The position numbers were made by a program, and so were the translations under genes. The notes under the pieces are model-generated. The model was not told where the DNA came from. It saw nothing but the letters and a program-made list of their open reading frames with translations, and ran no database searches. Positions 55,576-64,000 of a stretch of 64,000 nt of DNA are shown here, one piece after another; the stretch's first letter is position 1, and each line of letters opens with the position of its first letter. This DNA comes from Gluconobacter frateurii (GTDB taxonomy: Bacteria > Pseudomonadota > Alphaproteobacteria > Acetobacterales > Acetobacteraceae), in assembly GCF_002723955.1 (NCBI RefSeq), contig NZ_BEWN01000001.1, forward strand, positions 620,001-684,000, written 5' to 3'.

Positions 55576-56489
55576 GGCCAGCGGACTTCCGGCGGCATGC
55601 TCATAAGGATCGCTTCCGTATTGCCGCCAGTTTTCAGGCCAAACAGCGTTCCGCGATCGTGGAGCAGATTGAATTCGACGTAGCGGCCACGACGGATGAG
55701 CTGGGCTTCACGGTCAGATTCGGTCCAGGGATTGAACATCCGGCGGCGAACCACGGCAGGATAGGCATCATGGAAGGCCATGCCGACGTCTTTCGTGAAG
55801 GCAAAGTCGCCTTCCAGGCTGCCGGTCGAGAACTGATCGTAGAAGATGCCGCCCAGACCGCGGGGTTCGTCGCGATGATGCAAATGGAAGTACCGGTCAC
55901 ACCATTCCTTGAAGCGCGGATAGTGTTCGGGATCATGCTTGTTGCAGGCTGCTTCGAACATCTTGTGGAAGTAGTCCGCGTCACTTCGGGCTTCGGCACT
56001 ATCGGGGAACATTGGCGTAATGTCGCCACCGCCGCCGAACCAGCCCTTGGTCGTGATGATCATGCGCGTATTGAAATGCGCGGCACTGACATGCGGATTG
56101 CAGGGATGCGCGACGAGAGAAACGCCTGTCGCAAAGAAGCGTGGGTCTTCGGATGCGCCGGGAATATTCTTGCGAAACTCGGGGGAGAACTCGCCCCAGA
56201 CTGTGGAGACGTTAACGCCCACCTTCTCGAAGACGCGGCCGCGCATGACCGACATAACGCCACCGCCGCCTTCTGGCCTGCTCCATGCGGTACGGGTGAA
56301 GCGGCCAGCTTCCTTGCGGTCTCGCAGAACCTGCGAACCTCCCTCGACAGCTTCATCTTCAAGCTGCTCGTAGGACGCGCAGATCCGGTCCCGGAGAGAT
56401 TCAAACCAGGCCTTCGCCTCACGCTTCAGCGTATCATGAGGCACATCCGGGCGAACGAGTTCAGCAAAATCGGGGCTGATCTGGTCCAT
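55572..56489 (-). CDS. hemF: Aerobic coproporphyrinogen-III oxidase
   Basis: Oxygen-dependent decarboxylation of coproporphyrinogen III in heme synthesis, 305 residues. Diagnostic sequences are [48 protein letters not shown] and [19 protein letters not shown]. An AGGGGAGA site precedes ATG 56489. It diverges from mtnP over about 257 bases, which should hold both promoters. It is coupled to the orphan receptor gene. Confidence 0.96.
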   Translation of the reverse strand: MDQISPDFAELVRPDVPHDTLKREAKAWFESLRDRICASYEQLEDEAVEGGSQVLRDRKEAGRFTRTAWSRPEGGGGVMSVMRGRVFEKVGVNVSTVWGEFSPEFRKNIPGASEDPRFFATGVSLVAHPCNPHVSAAHFNTRMIITTKGWFGGGGDITPMFPDSAEARSDADYFHKMFEAACNKHDPEHYPRFKEWCDRYFHLHHRDEPRGLGGIFYDQFSTGSLEGDFAFTKDVGMAFHDAYPAVVRRRMFNPWTESDREAQLIRRGRYVEFNLLHDRGTLFGLKTGGNTEAILMSMPPEVRWP

Positions 56490-56746
56490 TTTTCTCTCCC
56501 CTACCATCCTGGGTACAAAATCGCGTTACGCGGAATGTCCTAGCAAATCGCACTTGATACGAACAGTTGGCTGGTTGCATGTCTGCTGCGGCTCTGTGGC
56601 GCGATGATGGCAGAGAGTGTCTTGCCGCTTCGTAAATATGAAACCGTTTTTTGCACCGGGCTGAACAGCAGAGGCTTGCGTCTGGCTTCTGTCTCGTGTT
56701 CCTGAACGGTCCTCAAACATGTTCATCAGGGGCGGATGGAACACCC

Positions 56747-57637
56747 ATGTCTTCGGAAACAGAAATTCAGCCGGTTATCGGCGTTATCGGCGGCTCCGGC
56801 CTGTATGACATTGACGGCTTGGAAAACAAGGAATGGCGTCGGGTTGAGACGCCTTGGGGCGAGACGTCGGACGAACTGCTTTTCGGAACGTTCGAAGGCG
56901 TAAAATGCGTCTTCCTGCCGCGTCATGGTCGTGGGCATCCAATCCCGCCGTCACGCCTCAACTTCCGTGCAAATATTGACGCTCTGAAGCGCTCGGGCGT
57001 GACGGATATTCTCTCGCTCTCAGCGGTGGGCTCTTTGAAAGAAGAACTACCACCAGGCCGTTTCGTGCTCGTCGATCAGTTTATTGATCGCAGCTTTGCG
57101 CGCGAAAAGAGCTTCTTTGAGACGGGATGTGTGGCGCATGTCGGCATGGCTGATCCAGTATCAGGCCGTTTGCTGGATGTGCTGGAAGCGGAGTCCCGCA
57201 AGCTTGATATTCCGGTGACGCGTGGCGGAACCTATATCGTCATGGAAGGCCCGCAGTTCTCAACGCGTGCCGAGAGTGAACTCTATCGGTCATGGGGATG
57301 CTCAGTCGTTGGCATGACCAACATGCCGGAAGCGAAACTCGCCCGTGAAGCGGAGATGACCTATGCAACGGTTGCCATGGTCACGGATTATGACTGCTGG
57401 CACACCGAACATGACAGTGTCACGGTTGAGGCTGTCGTGAAGGTTATGAAGGGGAATGCGGATAATGCCCGCCGTCTCGTGAAAGCTGTGATCCCGGTTC
57501 TGGGGCAGAAGCGCCCACTGGATCTGTCTGCGGAGCGTGCGCTCGACTTTGCGATCATCACCGCACCTGAAAAGCGCGATCCGGCACTTGTTGCCAAGCT
57601 TGATGCCGTTGCAGGTCGTGTTCTGAACAAGGCCTGA
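56747..57637 (+). CDS. mtnP: S-methyl-5'-thioadenosine phosphorylase
   Basis: Phosphorolysis of methylthioadenosine to adenine and methylthioribose 1-phosphate, 296 residues. It shows IGVIGGSGLYDIDGL, FLPRHGRGHPIPPSRLNFRAN, LSLSAVGSLKEELPPG, and MEGPQFSTRAESELYRSWG followed by GMTNMPEAKLAREAEM-type sequence. ATG 56747 is where homology starts; the open frame upstream to 56651 is not conserved. Confidence 0.94.
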   Translation: MSSETEIQPVIGVIGGSGLYDIDGLENKEWRRVETPWGETSDELLFGTFEGVKCVFLPRHGRGHPIPPSRLNFRANIDALKRSGVTDILSLSAVGSLKEELPPGRFVLVDQFIDRSFAREKSFFETGCVAHVGMADPVSGRLLDVLEAESRKLDIPVTRGGTYIVMEGPQFSTRAESELYRSWGCSVVGMTNMPEAKLAREAEMTYATVAMVTDYDCWHTEHDSVTVEAVVKVMKGNADNARRLVKAVIPVLGQKRPLDLSAERALDFAIITAPEKRDPALVAKLDAVAGRVLNKA

Positions 57638-57674
57638 TGCATTTGCCGCCCGTGTAAACGGCGGGCGGCAATAG

Positions 57675-57702
57675 GGAAGGGCAATCAGGGCCCTTCCTGT
57701 TT
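57675..57702 (+). terminator. Terminator after mtnP
   Basis: GGAAGGGC and GCCCTTCC form an 8-bp stem with a 7-base loop followed by TGTTTCT. It overlaps the last codons of the converging minus-strand gene. Confidence 0.6.
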
Positions 57703-58071
57703 CTCATCGATCTGGGCGTAACCCGGCTGGCCGGCATCGGTGCTTGGATCATCCATCAGTTCGCGCTCTTCCTTCCGGTCTGCGACAGGGAAGTGGCGCT
57801 GATCGCCCTGATCCGTGCTGCGCTCGGGGAATTCTCCAAGATTTTCCTGAAGACGCGGATCTTCGATCTGAACATCTGCCAGTTCTGGTGGCGGGAGATC
57901 CTCAACGGGGATACCTTCGGGAACGCCCTTGATGGAGATCAGGTCAGTTGCCTTTTCGATGTATGATTCCGGGCCACCGTCCGGCTTTCCATCGGCTTCC
58001 CACAGCAGTTTGGCCTCGCGACGGATAGCTGCGTCACGTTTCGGGTCGGCTTCAAGGGGATTATTGCTCAT
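57685..58071 (-). CDS. DUF2934-like acidic protein
   Basis: 128 residues. The N-terminal part, RREAKLLWEADGKPDGGPE followed by SYIEKATDLI, fits the short DUF2934 motif (helix, W-E-x-x-G-x-P-x-G). The rest is acidic, proline-rich and probably disordered. Function unknown. It ends two bases before the SDR gene on the same strand is reached, so it is the last gene of the DLH-SDR unit. Confidence 0.65.
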   Translation of the reverse strand: MSNNPLEADPKRDAAIRREAKLLWEADGKPDGGPESYIEKATDLISIKGVPEGIPVEDLPPPELADVQIEDPRLQENLGEFPERSTDQGDQRHFPVADRKEERELMDDPSTDAGQPGYAQIDEKQEGP

Positions 58072-58073
58072 GA

Positions 58074-58826
58074 TCAGAATTCCTGAAGGGTTGGACGCAG
58101 GACAATCTCGTTGATGTCCACGTCGTCAGGTTGGGAAATGGCAAAGGCAATGGCCCGTGCTACGGACTCTGCCGGGATGGCCATTTTGTAAAATTCTTCG
58201 ACTGTTTTGCGGCTTTCGCTGTCACCGCTACCTGCTTTGAGTTCGCTCTCCACCGCGCCGGGTTCAATGGATGTGACGCGGAAAGCGTTGCCTGCTTCCT
58301 GCCGCAGGCCATCACTAATCGCGCGAACAGCGAATTTCGTTCCTGAATAGACGCTACCACCAGGCGCAAAAACCTTGATCCCCGCGACGGAGGACAGGTT
58401 GATGACGTGCCCGGAACGCTGACGCTCGAAGATGGGGAGTGCCGCAGCGATACCGTAAAGGACGCCTTTAATGTTGATGTCGATCATCCGGTCCCACTCA
58501 TCGACCATCAGTCTCTTCATGGGAGCGATCGCCATCAGGCCCGCGTTGTTGATCAGTACATCAAGGCGTCCAAAGTCGCGCTCGACAGCTTCAACAACCT
58601 GAGACACTTGCAGTCGGTTTGTGACGTCAAGCGTATAGGCGCGAGCAGTCTGGCCCAGTGCTTCAAGTTCCGAGACGATTTCGTCCAGCCGCTCCCGGCG
58701 TCGGGCTGCAATAGCGACGTAGGCGCCCCGGGCGGCCAGGTAACGCGCGGTTGCCTCACCAAGGCCGCTACTGCCGCCTGTGATGAGGACGATTTTTCCT
58801 GCAATGCCTTCCATGATTGGCCTCAT
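58074..58826 (-). CDS. Short-chain dehydrogenase/reductase
   Basis: 250-residue classical SDR of the YdfG-like type. The NAD(P) motif is TGGSSGLG near residue 16, NNAG follows at about 93, and the catalytic tetrad includes SSVAG serine and YSGTK (Tyr/Lys) near 160. The arginines after the first strand (AARRRERL) suggest NADP(H). ATGA overlaps the dienelactone hydrolase stop. Substrate unknown. Confidence 0.92.
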   Translation of the reverse strand: MRPIMEGIAGKIVLITGGSSGLGEATARYLAARGAYVAIAARRRERLDEIVSELEALGQTARAYTLDVTNRLQVSQVVEAVERDFGRLDVLINNAGLMAIAPMKRLMVDEWDRMIDINIKGVLYGIAAALPIFERQRSGHVINLSSVAGIKVFAPGGSVYSGTKFAVRAISDGLRQEAGNAFRVTSIEPGAVESELKAGSGDSESRKTVEEFYKMAIPAESVARAIAFAISQPDDVDINEIVLRPTLQEF

Positions 58827-59536
58827 GCTCTCTTGAGGTGATGTTTCAGGAATGCCGTTGTACGGCTCCAGGCGAGGTCACGAGCATCTTGATTGAAGCT
58901 GGATCGTTCAGGGCAACCAAACCCGTGGCCGGCCTGATCGTAGAGGAAGACTTCGACTTCAGGGCGTGCTGCGCGGATCTTCTGGACATCGGCTGGTGGG
59001 ATTGATGCATCTTCACCACCGAAGTGAAGCTGTGTCGGGCAGTGGGGCGCTGTATCGGAGTGATTGGCAATGCCGCCGCCATACCAGCCGACGGCCGCAT
59101 TGAAATGATGTGTCCGTGTTGCCGCCAGCCAGGCGATGAGTCCGCCCCAGCAGAAGCCCAGAACCCCTACGGGCCGCTGATCGTCATTTTCGCGAAGCTT
59201 TTTGGCGCAGGCTGCGAGGTCCTGCTGGATCAGGTCCGGTGAAATTCCGCTGCGGAACTCCAGACCTTCCTTCAGACCTGCTTCGTTATAGGCCAGGACC
59301 GTGTGTGGCTTGACCCGATCGAAAAGAGCCGGGGCGAGGACATGAAAGCCTTGTTGCGCCAGTTCCGAGCAGACCTCCCGGATATGTCCCGTCAGGCCAA
59401 AGATTTCCTGTACGACAACGATCGAACGCGGGGACTCGGGGGAGCCAGTTTCCCATGCTTCGAATTCGTGACCATCTTCCGCCTTGAGGCGGATCATGTG
59501 GCCCGCGGTCTTCTCTTGGGAATGCTTGTGGTCCAT
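58823..59536 (-). CDS. Dienelactone hydrolase family protein
   Basis: 237-residue alpha/beta hydrolase. The cysteine nucleophile lies in GVLGFCWGG, the acid in GGEDASIPP and the histidine in DQAGHGF, the Cys-Asp-His triad of dienelactone hydrolases. N-terminal VVVQEIFGLTGHIREV is typical. It is translationally coupled to the SDR gene, so both may act on one carbonyl or lactone substrate. Confidence 0.92.
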   Translation of the reverse strand: MDHKHSQEKTAGHMIRLKAEDGHEFEAWETGSPESPRSIVVVQEIFGLTGHIREVCSELAQQGFHVLAPALFDRVKPHTVLAYNEAGLKEGLEFRSGISPDLIQQDLAACAKKLRENDDQRPVGVLGFCWGGLIAWLAATRTHHFNAAVGWYGGGIANHSDTAPHCPTQLHFGGEDASIPPADVQKIRAARPEVEVFLYDQAGHGFGCPERSSFNQDARDLAWSRTTAFLKHHLKRA

Positions 59537-59578
59537 TGATTTCTGTCCAGTCTCTGTAACGCCGGAAAGGCAGGTGCC

Positions 59579-59773
59579 ATGAGCGACGTCATCAATCTCC
59601 GTCGGGAACGCAAACGCCGCAAGTCTGTGGAGGATGCGAAGGACGCTGAAACTAATCGTCGTCTATTCGGGCGGACGAAGGGGCAAAAAATGGCAGATTC
59701 CTTCGAGAAACAGCGTCTCAAAACCCTTCTGGATGGCAAGAAAATTTTTTCCCTGAAAGACGATGGTTCTTGA
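59579..59773 (+). CDS. DUF4169 family small protein
   Basis: 64-residue basic helical protein; VINLRRERKRRKSVEDAKDA and the RRLFGRTKGQK segment match DUF4169, a small alphaproteobacterial family without known function. It ends only 28 bases before the CIRCE element. Confidence 0.8.
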   Translation: MSDVINLRRERKRRKSVEDAKDAETNRRLFGRTKGQKMADSFEKQRLKTLLDGKKIFSLKDDGS

Positions 59774-59800
59774 CGAAAACGGTCGTTGGGACTACCTCTC

Positions 59801-59827
59801 TTGGCACTCTCGATACGGGAGTGCTAA
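59801..59827 (+). promoter_or_regulatory. CIRCE element (HrcA operator) upstream of groES
   Basis: TTGGCACTC, nine bases, GAGTGCTAA. Only the third base of the left arm departs from the consensus TTAGCACTC-N9-GAGTGCTAA. HrcA repression of groESL is expected. A possible -35 TTGACG starts at 59770, but no clear -10 is seen. Confidence 0.93.
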
Positions 59828-59902
59828 CTGCGCTGCAGTCATTGAGCGCGTAACCCGGCCGCGTCGCTTTTGAGAAGGGCACGGCCTAAAATGGAGCGAT
59901 CC

Positions 59903-60193
59903 ATGACGACTTTTCGTCCCCTGCATGACCGCGTTGTGGTCCGCCGCCTGACCGGTGAAGAGAAGACCGCTGGCGGCATCATCATCCCTGACACCGCCAA
60001 GGACAAGCCGACCGAAGGCGAAGTCGTTTCCGTAGGCCCAGGCGCCCGGAACGAGCAGGGCCAGATCGTGGCTCTCGACGTCAAGGCTGGTGACAAGGTG
60101 CTGTTCGGCAAGTGGTCCGGCACCGAGGTGAAGATCGACGGCGAAGAGCTGCTGATCATGAAAGAGAGCGACATCATGGGTGTGATCGGCTGA
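59903..60193 (+). CDS. groES: Co-chaperonin GroES
   Basis: 96-residue heptameric lid of the chaperonin. [16 protein letters not shown], the mobile loop [16 protein letters not shown] and the C-terminal [13 protein letters not shown]-like end are typical. GGAG lies six bases before ATG 59903. groEL follows after 51 bases. Confidence 0.97.
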   Translation: MTTFRPLHDRVVVRRLTGEEKTAGGIIIPDTAKDKPTEGEVVSVGPGARNEQGQIVALDVKAGDKVLFGKWSGTEVKIDGEELLIMKESDIMGVIG

Positions 60194-60220
60194 ACAGCCG
60201 TCCCCGTTTCCTCTCATTAA

Positions 60221-61882
<1,662 letters not shown>

Positions 61883-61896
61883 TCCGGTCGCACCTG

Positions 61897-61923
61897 ATTT
61901 CCGGCTCGTTTCAGAGCCGGAAA
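61897..61923 (+). terminator. Hairpin directly after groEL
   Basis: ATTTCCGGCTC and GAGCCGGAAAT form a near-perfect 11-bp stem with a five-base loop. It lies 15 bases past the stop and precedes a stronger terminator; it may protect the transcript 3' end. Confidence 0.6.
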
Positions 61924-61940
61924 TTGTGTCGAAAGATTGC

Positions 61941-61979
61941 AAAAAAGGCCGTTCCACGCAGGTGGAGCGGCCTTTTTTT
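61941..61979 (+). terminator. Intrinsic terminator of groESL
   Basis: AAAAAAGGCCGTTCCAC, GCA, GGTGGAGCGGCCTTTTTTT: a long stem followed by a run of seven T, the clearest terminator in this part of the window. Confidence 0.92.
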
Positions 61980-62035
61980 GATATGTGCAAGATGCATATG
62001 TGACCCTTATGCAACGCCTGTCACACAACTATCAT

Positions 62036-62083
62036 GTAACGACCGTAACCACGGTAACTTGGGGTGACATGATCGTAACGATC
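62036..62083 (+). promoter_or_regulatory. GTAAC repeats and palindrome upstream of the TonB receptor
   Basis: GTAAC occurs at 62036, 62045 and 62054, spaced exactly nine bases apart, and again at 62075 inside the perfect palindrome GATCGT-A-ACGATC (62071-62083). The second and third copies also form ACCGT-AACC-ACGGT. This looks like a transcription-factor site controlling the receptor gene that starts at 62127. Confidence 0.5.
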
Positions 62084-62126
62084 CGTCTAAAGGACTCCAC
62101 CGCCTTTAGAAGGATTTCGTTTCACT

Positions 62127-64000
62127 ATGATCGTATCGCGTCGCAATACGTTACTTTGCGCATCGGTGCTGGGGATGGGGGCGCTCTCTAGCGTTGCTCA
62201 TGCTGCAACCGAAAGCACTCACACGTCCTCACATGTGCGCCACAAGACTGTGACTCATGGTCCGGTGCGTTCTGCTGCGACGCCTGCAACAACAGCTCCG
62301 GTCTCGGTGGCTCGTCCGGTCGCAGCTCCGCAGTTTTCTGCACCTGTAGCGGTCAACCGGTCCCATGCTGTTCGTTCCATTGATTCTGGAACACAGGAAA
62401 GCGTGGTTGTTACGGGGTCTGCTCTGAGCACGTCCAATAACCAGAACGCCAACCCCGTTCAGGTTATTACGAGCAAGCAGATCGAACAGACCGGCGCCAA
62501 CACGCTCGGTGACTACCTGCAGCGTCTGCCGTCTGTTGGCTCTTCGGGCACGACAAACAGCCAGACCAACGGTACGGCTGGTGTTTCTTGTATCGACCTT
62601 CGTAATCTTGGTCAGAAGCGTGTTCTCGTCCTGATCGACGGCAAGCGTGCAGCCATGGATGGCTCCGCCAGCTGTTTCGACATGAATACCATTAACGTTC
62701 ACCAGGTGGCGAGCGTTGAAATCCTCAAGGATGGTGGCTCCGAGCTTTATGGTGCGGATGCTGTTTCCGGTGTCATCAACATCAAGCTCAAGCACAATCT
62801 GGATGACGCGAACCTGACGGTTCGTGGTGGCATCACTGATCGTGGAGACGGCCAGTCCGGCATGATTTCCGGCTACAAGGGCTGGAACTTCGATCATGGT
62901 AAGGGCAACGTCACGATCTCCGGCTCTTACATGACCCAGAGCGGGATCCGTCAGAACAGCCGTGACTGGGCCAATCCGGTTGTGTCTGGTCTGATTGCAC
63001 CGGGTGCTTCGCCGACTTATGGATCGTCCATCCCGACGGCTGGTCGTTTCATCACTGATACCGCGGACAATGTTCCCAATGGTGATGGTACGTTCCACGA
63101 TTTCAGCAAGAAAGATCGCTACAACTACGGTAACGATCAGAACCTGACGAACTCCCTGCAGGACGCCACGCTGTCGTTCGATGCACATTACGATGTGAAC
63201 AGTCACTTCACGCCGTATGGCAATTTCCTGTATTCGCATCGCAACTCGAACACGCAGATGGCGCCGATTCCGGTGTCAGGTAGCATTTACCCGTCCACTT
63301 TGCCGGTAGCCATCACCATTCCGGGTAGCGCGCCGTACAATACGCTTGGCGAAGATGCCACGATGTACAAGCGTATGGGCGAATGGGGTGATCGCGTCAG
63401 CCAGACTGCGACCGACACATACACGGCAAAGATTGGCGCTTCGGGCGACATCACCCACGGCTGGAAATACGATCTGTCATACACCTATGGGTGGAACCAG
63501 GTCATGTCCCAGACCTCTGGCGTTGGTAATTATTCCAAGCTGCTTCAGAGTTATGGTCTGTCCGCTGAAGAGCCGGGCAATCCTGACAGTGCGCTGATTT
63601 ACAACCCGTCGATCTGCAACGCAGCAGCTGGTTGCACACTTTCCAACCCTTTCAACAAGCTCTCTCCGCAGGCAGCTGAGTACTCGAATTACACCTCGCA
63701 CGATCACTACTACTACCAGCTGCGTGATCTAAACCTGCGTATCAACAACAACCATGTTGCCCACATGCCGTGGAAGAACGGTGGCGATCTGGGTATCGCG
63801 CTCGGTATGGAGCATCGCGGTGAGCAGCTTGCCTACCATCCGGATGCCCTGGTGGAATCCGGCCAGACGCTGACGAACTCCGCTTCCTACACGGGCGGTG
63901 GATTCAATGTCACGGAAGGTTACCTCGAAGGTAAGGCGACGCTGCTGCATAATGCGTTCCTCGCCAAGGATCTGACCGTGGACGCGCAGGGCCGTTACTC
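62127..64000 (+). CDS. TonB-dependent outer-membrane receptor, 3' end beyond the window
   Basis: 624 codons are present and the frame is still open. A signal peptide (TLLCASVLGMGALSSVAHA) is followed by a His/Ala/Pro/Val-rich linker of about 65 residues, a TonB-box-like ESVVVTG near residue 92, the plug domain (NPVQVITSKQIEQTGANTLG, VLVLIDGKR, VASVEILKDGGSELYGADAV) and the start of the beta-barrel. The plug contains a cysteine pair around VSCIDLRN and SASCFDM. The ligand is not evident; no partner genes are visible in the window. AAGGA lies upstream of the ATG at rather long spacing. Confidence 0.93.
   Translation, partial: MIVSRRNTLLCASVLGMGALSSVAHAATESTHTSSHVRHKTVTHGPVRSAATPATTAPVSVARPVAAPQFSAPVAVNRSHAVRSIDSGTQESVVVTGSALSTSNNQNANPVQVITSKQIEQTGANTLGDYLQRLPSVGSSGTTNSQTNGTAGVSCIDLRNLGQKRVLVLIDGKRAAMDGSASCFDMNTINVHQVASVEILKDGGSELYGADAVSGVINIKLKHNLDDANLTVRGGITDRGDGQSGMISGYKGWNFDHGKGNVTISGSYMTQSGIRQNSRDWANPVVSGLIAPGASPTYGSSIPTAGRFITDTADNVPNGDGTFHDFSKKDRYNYGNDQNLTNSLQDATLSFDAHYDVNSHFTPYGNFLYSHRNSNTQMAPIPVSGSIYPSTLPVAITIPGSAPYNTLGEDATMYKRMGEWGDRVSQTATDTYTAKIGASGDITHGWKYDLSYTYGWNQVMSQTSGVGNYSKLLQSYGLSAEEPGNPDSALIYNPSICNAAAGCTLSNPFNKLSPQAAEYSNYTSHDHYYYQLRDLNLRINNNHVAHMPWKNGGDLGIALGMEHRGEQLAYHPDALVESGQTLTNSASYTGGGFNVTEGYLEGKATLLHNAFLAKDLTVDAQGRY

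Noticed and set aside
56553-56566. FNR-like half site (TTGAT) upstream of hemF
   Set aside because: The second half (ATCAA) is not matched; only one arm is present.
62229-63239. 336-codon open frame antisense to the TonB receptor
   Set aside because: The plus strand carries a signal peptide, TonB box and plug motifs, so the minus frame is a shadow.

Overview
The window looks like chromosomal DNA of an acetic acid bacterium (Acetobacteraceae, most likely Gluconobacter or a close relative). The evidence is alphaproteobacterial gene order (tsaD divergent from hemC-hemD; secB, Tim44-like and mltA together; CIRCE-groES-groEL), class II DAHP synthase, a TonB-dependent receptor, and a decayed cytochrome c oxidase locus that keeps heme O synthase. 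The assignment is inferred from content only. I see no rRNA, tRNA, CRISPR array, intact insertion sequence or prophage. Most of the sequence is densely coding, GC-moderate to GC-rich housekeeping DNA with many 1-4 base stop/start overlaps.

Layout. 1-5.5 kb: 5'-truncated glutathione reductase, a FUSC transporter, an alpha/beta hydrolase, a small exported protein and alkB. 5.5-8.6 kb: coupled DAHP synthase, nicotinate phosphoribosyltransferase and an acidic protein. 8.6-10.6 kb: an AT-rich island with one DXD glycosyltransferase. 10.6-21.9 kb: DUF523, pepF, an ABC1 kinase, an Lrp regulator facing a DMT exporter across a nested dyad, uvrB, a mutarotase, greB, a Nudix hydrolase and gshB. 22-25.2 kb: pmtA, then a coupled remnant of a cox operon (COX1-like pseudo-oxidase, ctaB, CoxF-like peptide). 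25.2-31.6 kb (minus strand): Tim44-like protein, pmbA, M16 peptidase, thrC, an MRJP-like exported protein and a small repeat-tailed protein.

31.8-40.9 kb: TPR-glycosyltransferase, then glnD, mutS and murJ on the minus strand. 41-46.3 kb: DUF4112, glutathione peroxidase, nupC, gpsA, rlmJ and tsaD. 46.4-51.6 kb: hemCD, secB, a second Tim44-like protein, mltA and a solitary DNA methyltransferase. 51.7-59.8 kb: tri-heme peroxidase, smr, an orphan TctC-like receptor coupled to hemF, mtnP, an SDR/dienelactone hydrolase pair and several small conserved proteins. 59.8-64 kb: groESL under CIRCE, then a TonB-dependent receptor running off the window.

Themes. Glutathione metabolism (gor, gshB, gpx) and tetrapyrrole/heme synthesis (hemC, hemD, hemF, ctaB) recur. 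The best candidate for something undescribed is the COX1-like protein at 22990-24165. By manual alignment it keeps both histidines that bind the low-spin heme but has lost the CuB ligands and the high-spin heme ligand. It is still intact and translationally coupled to heme O synthase.
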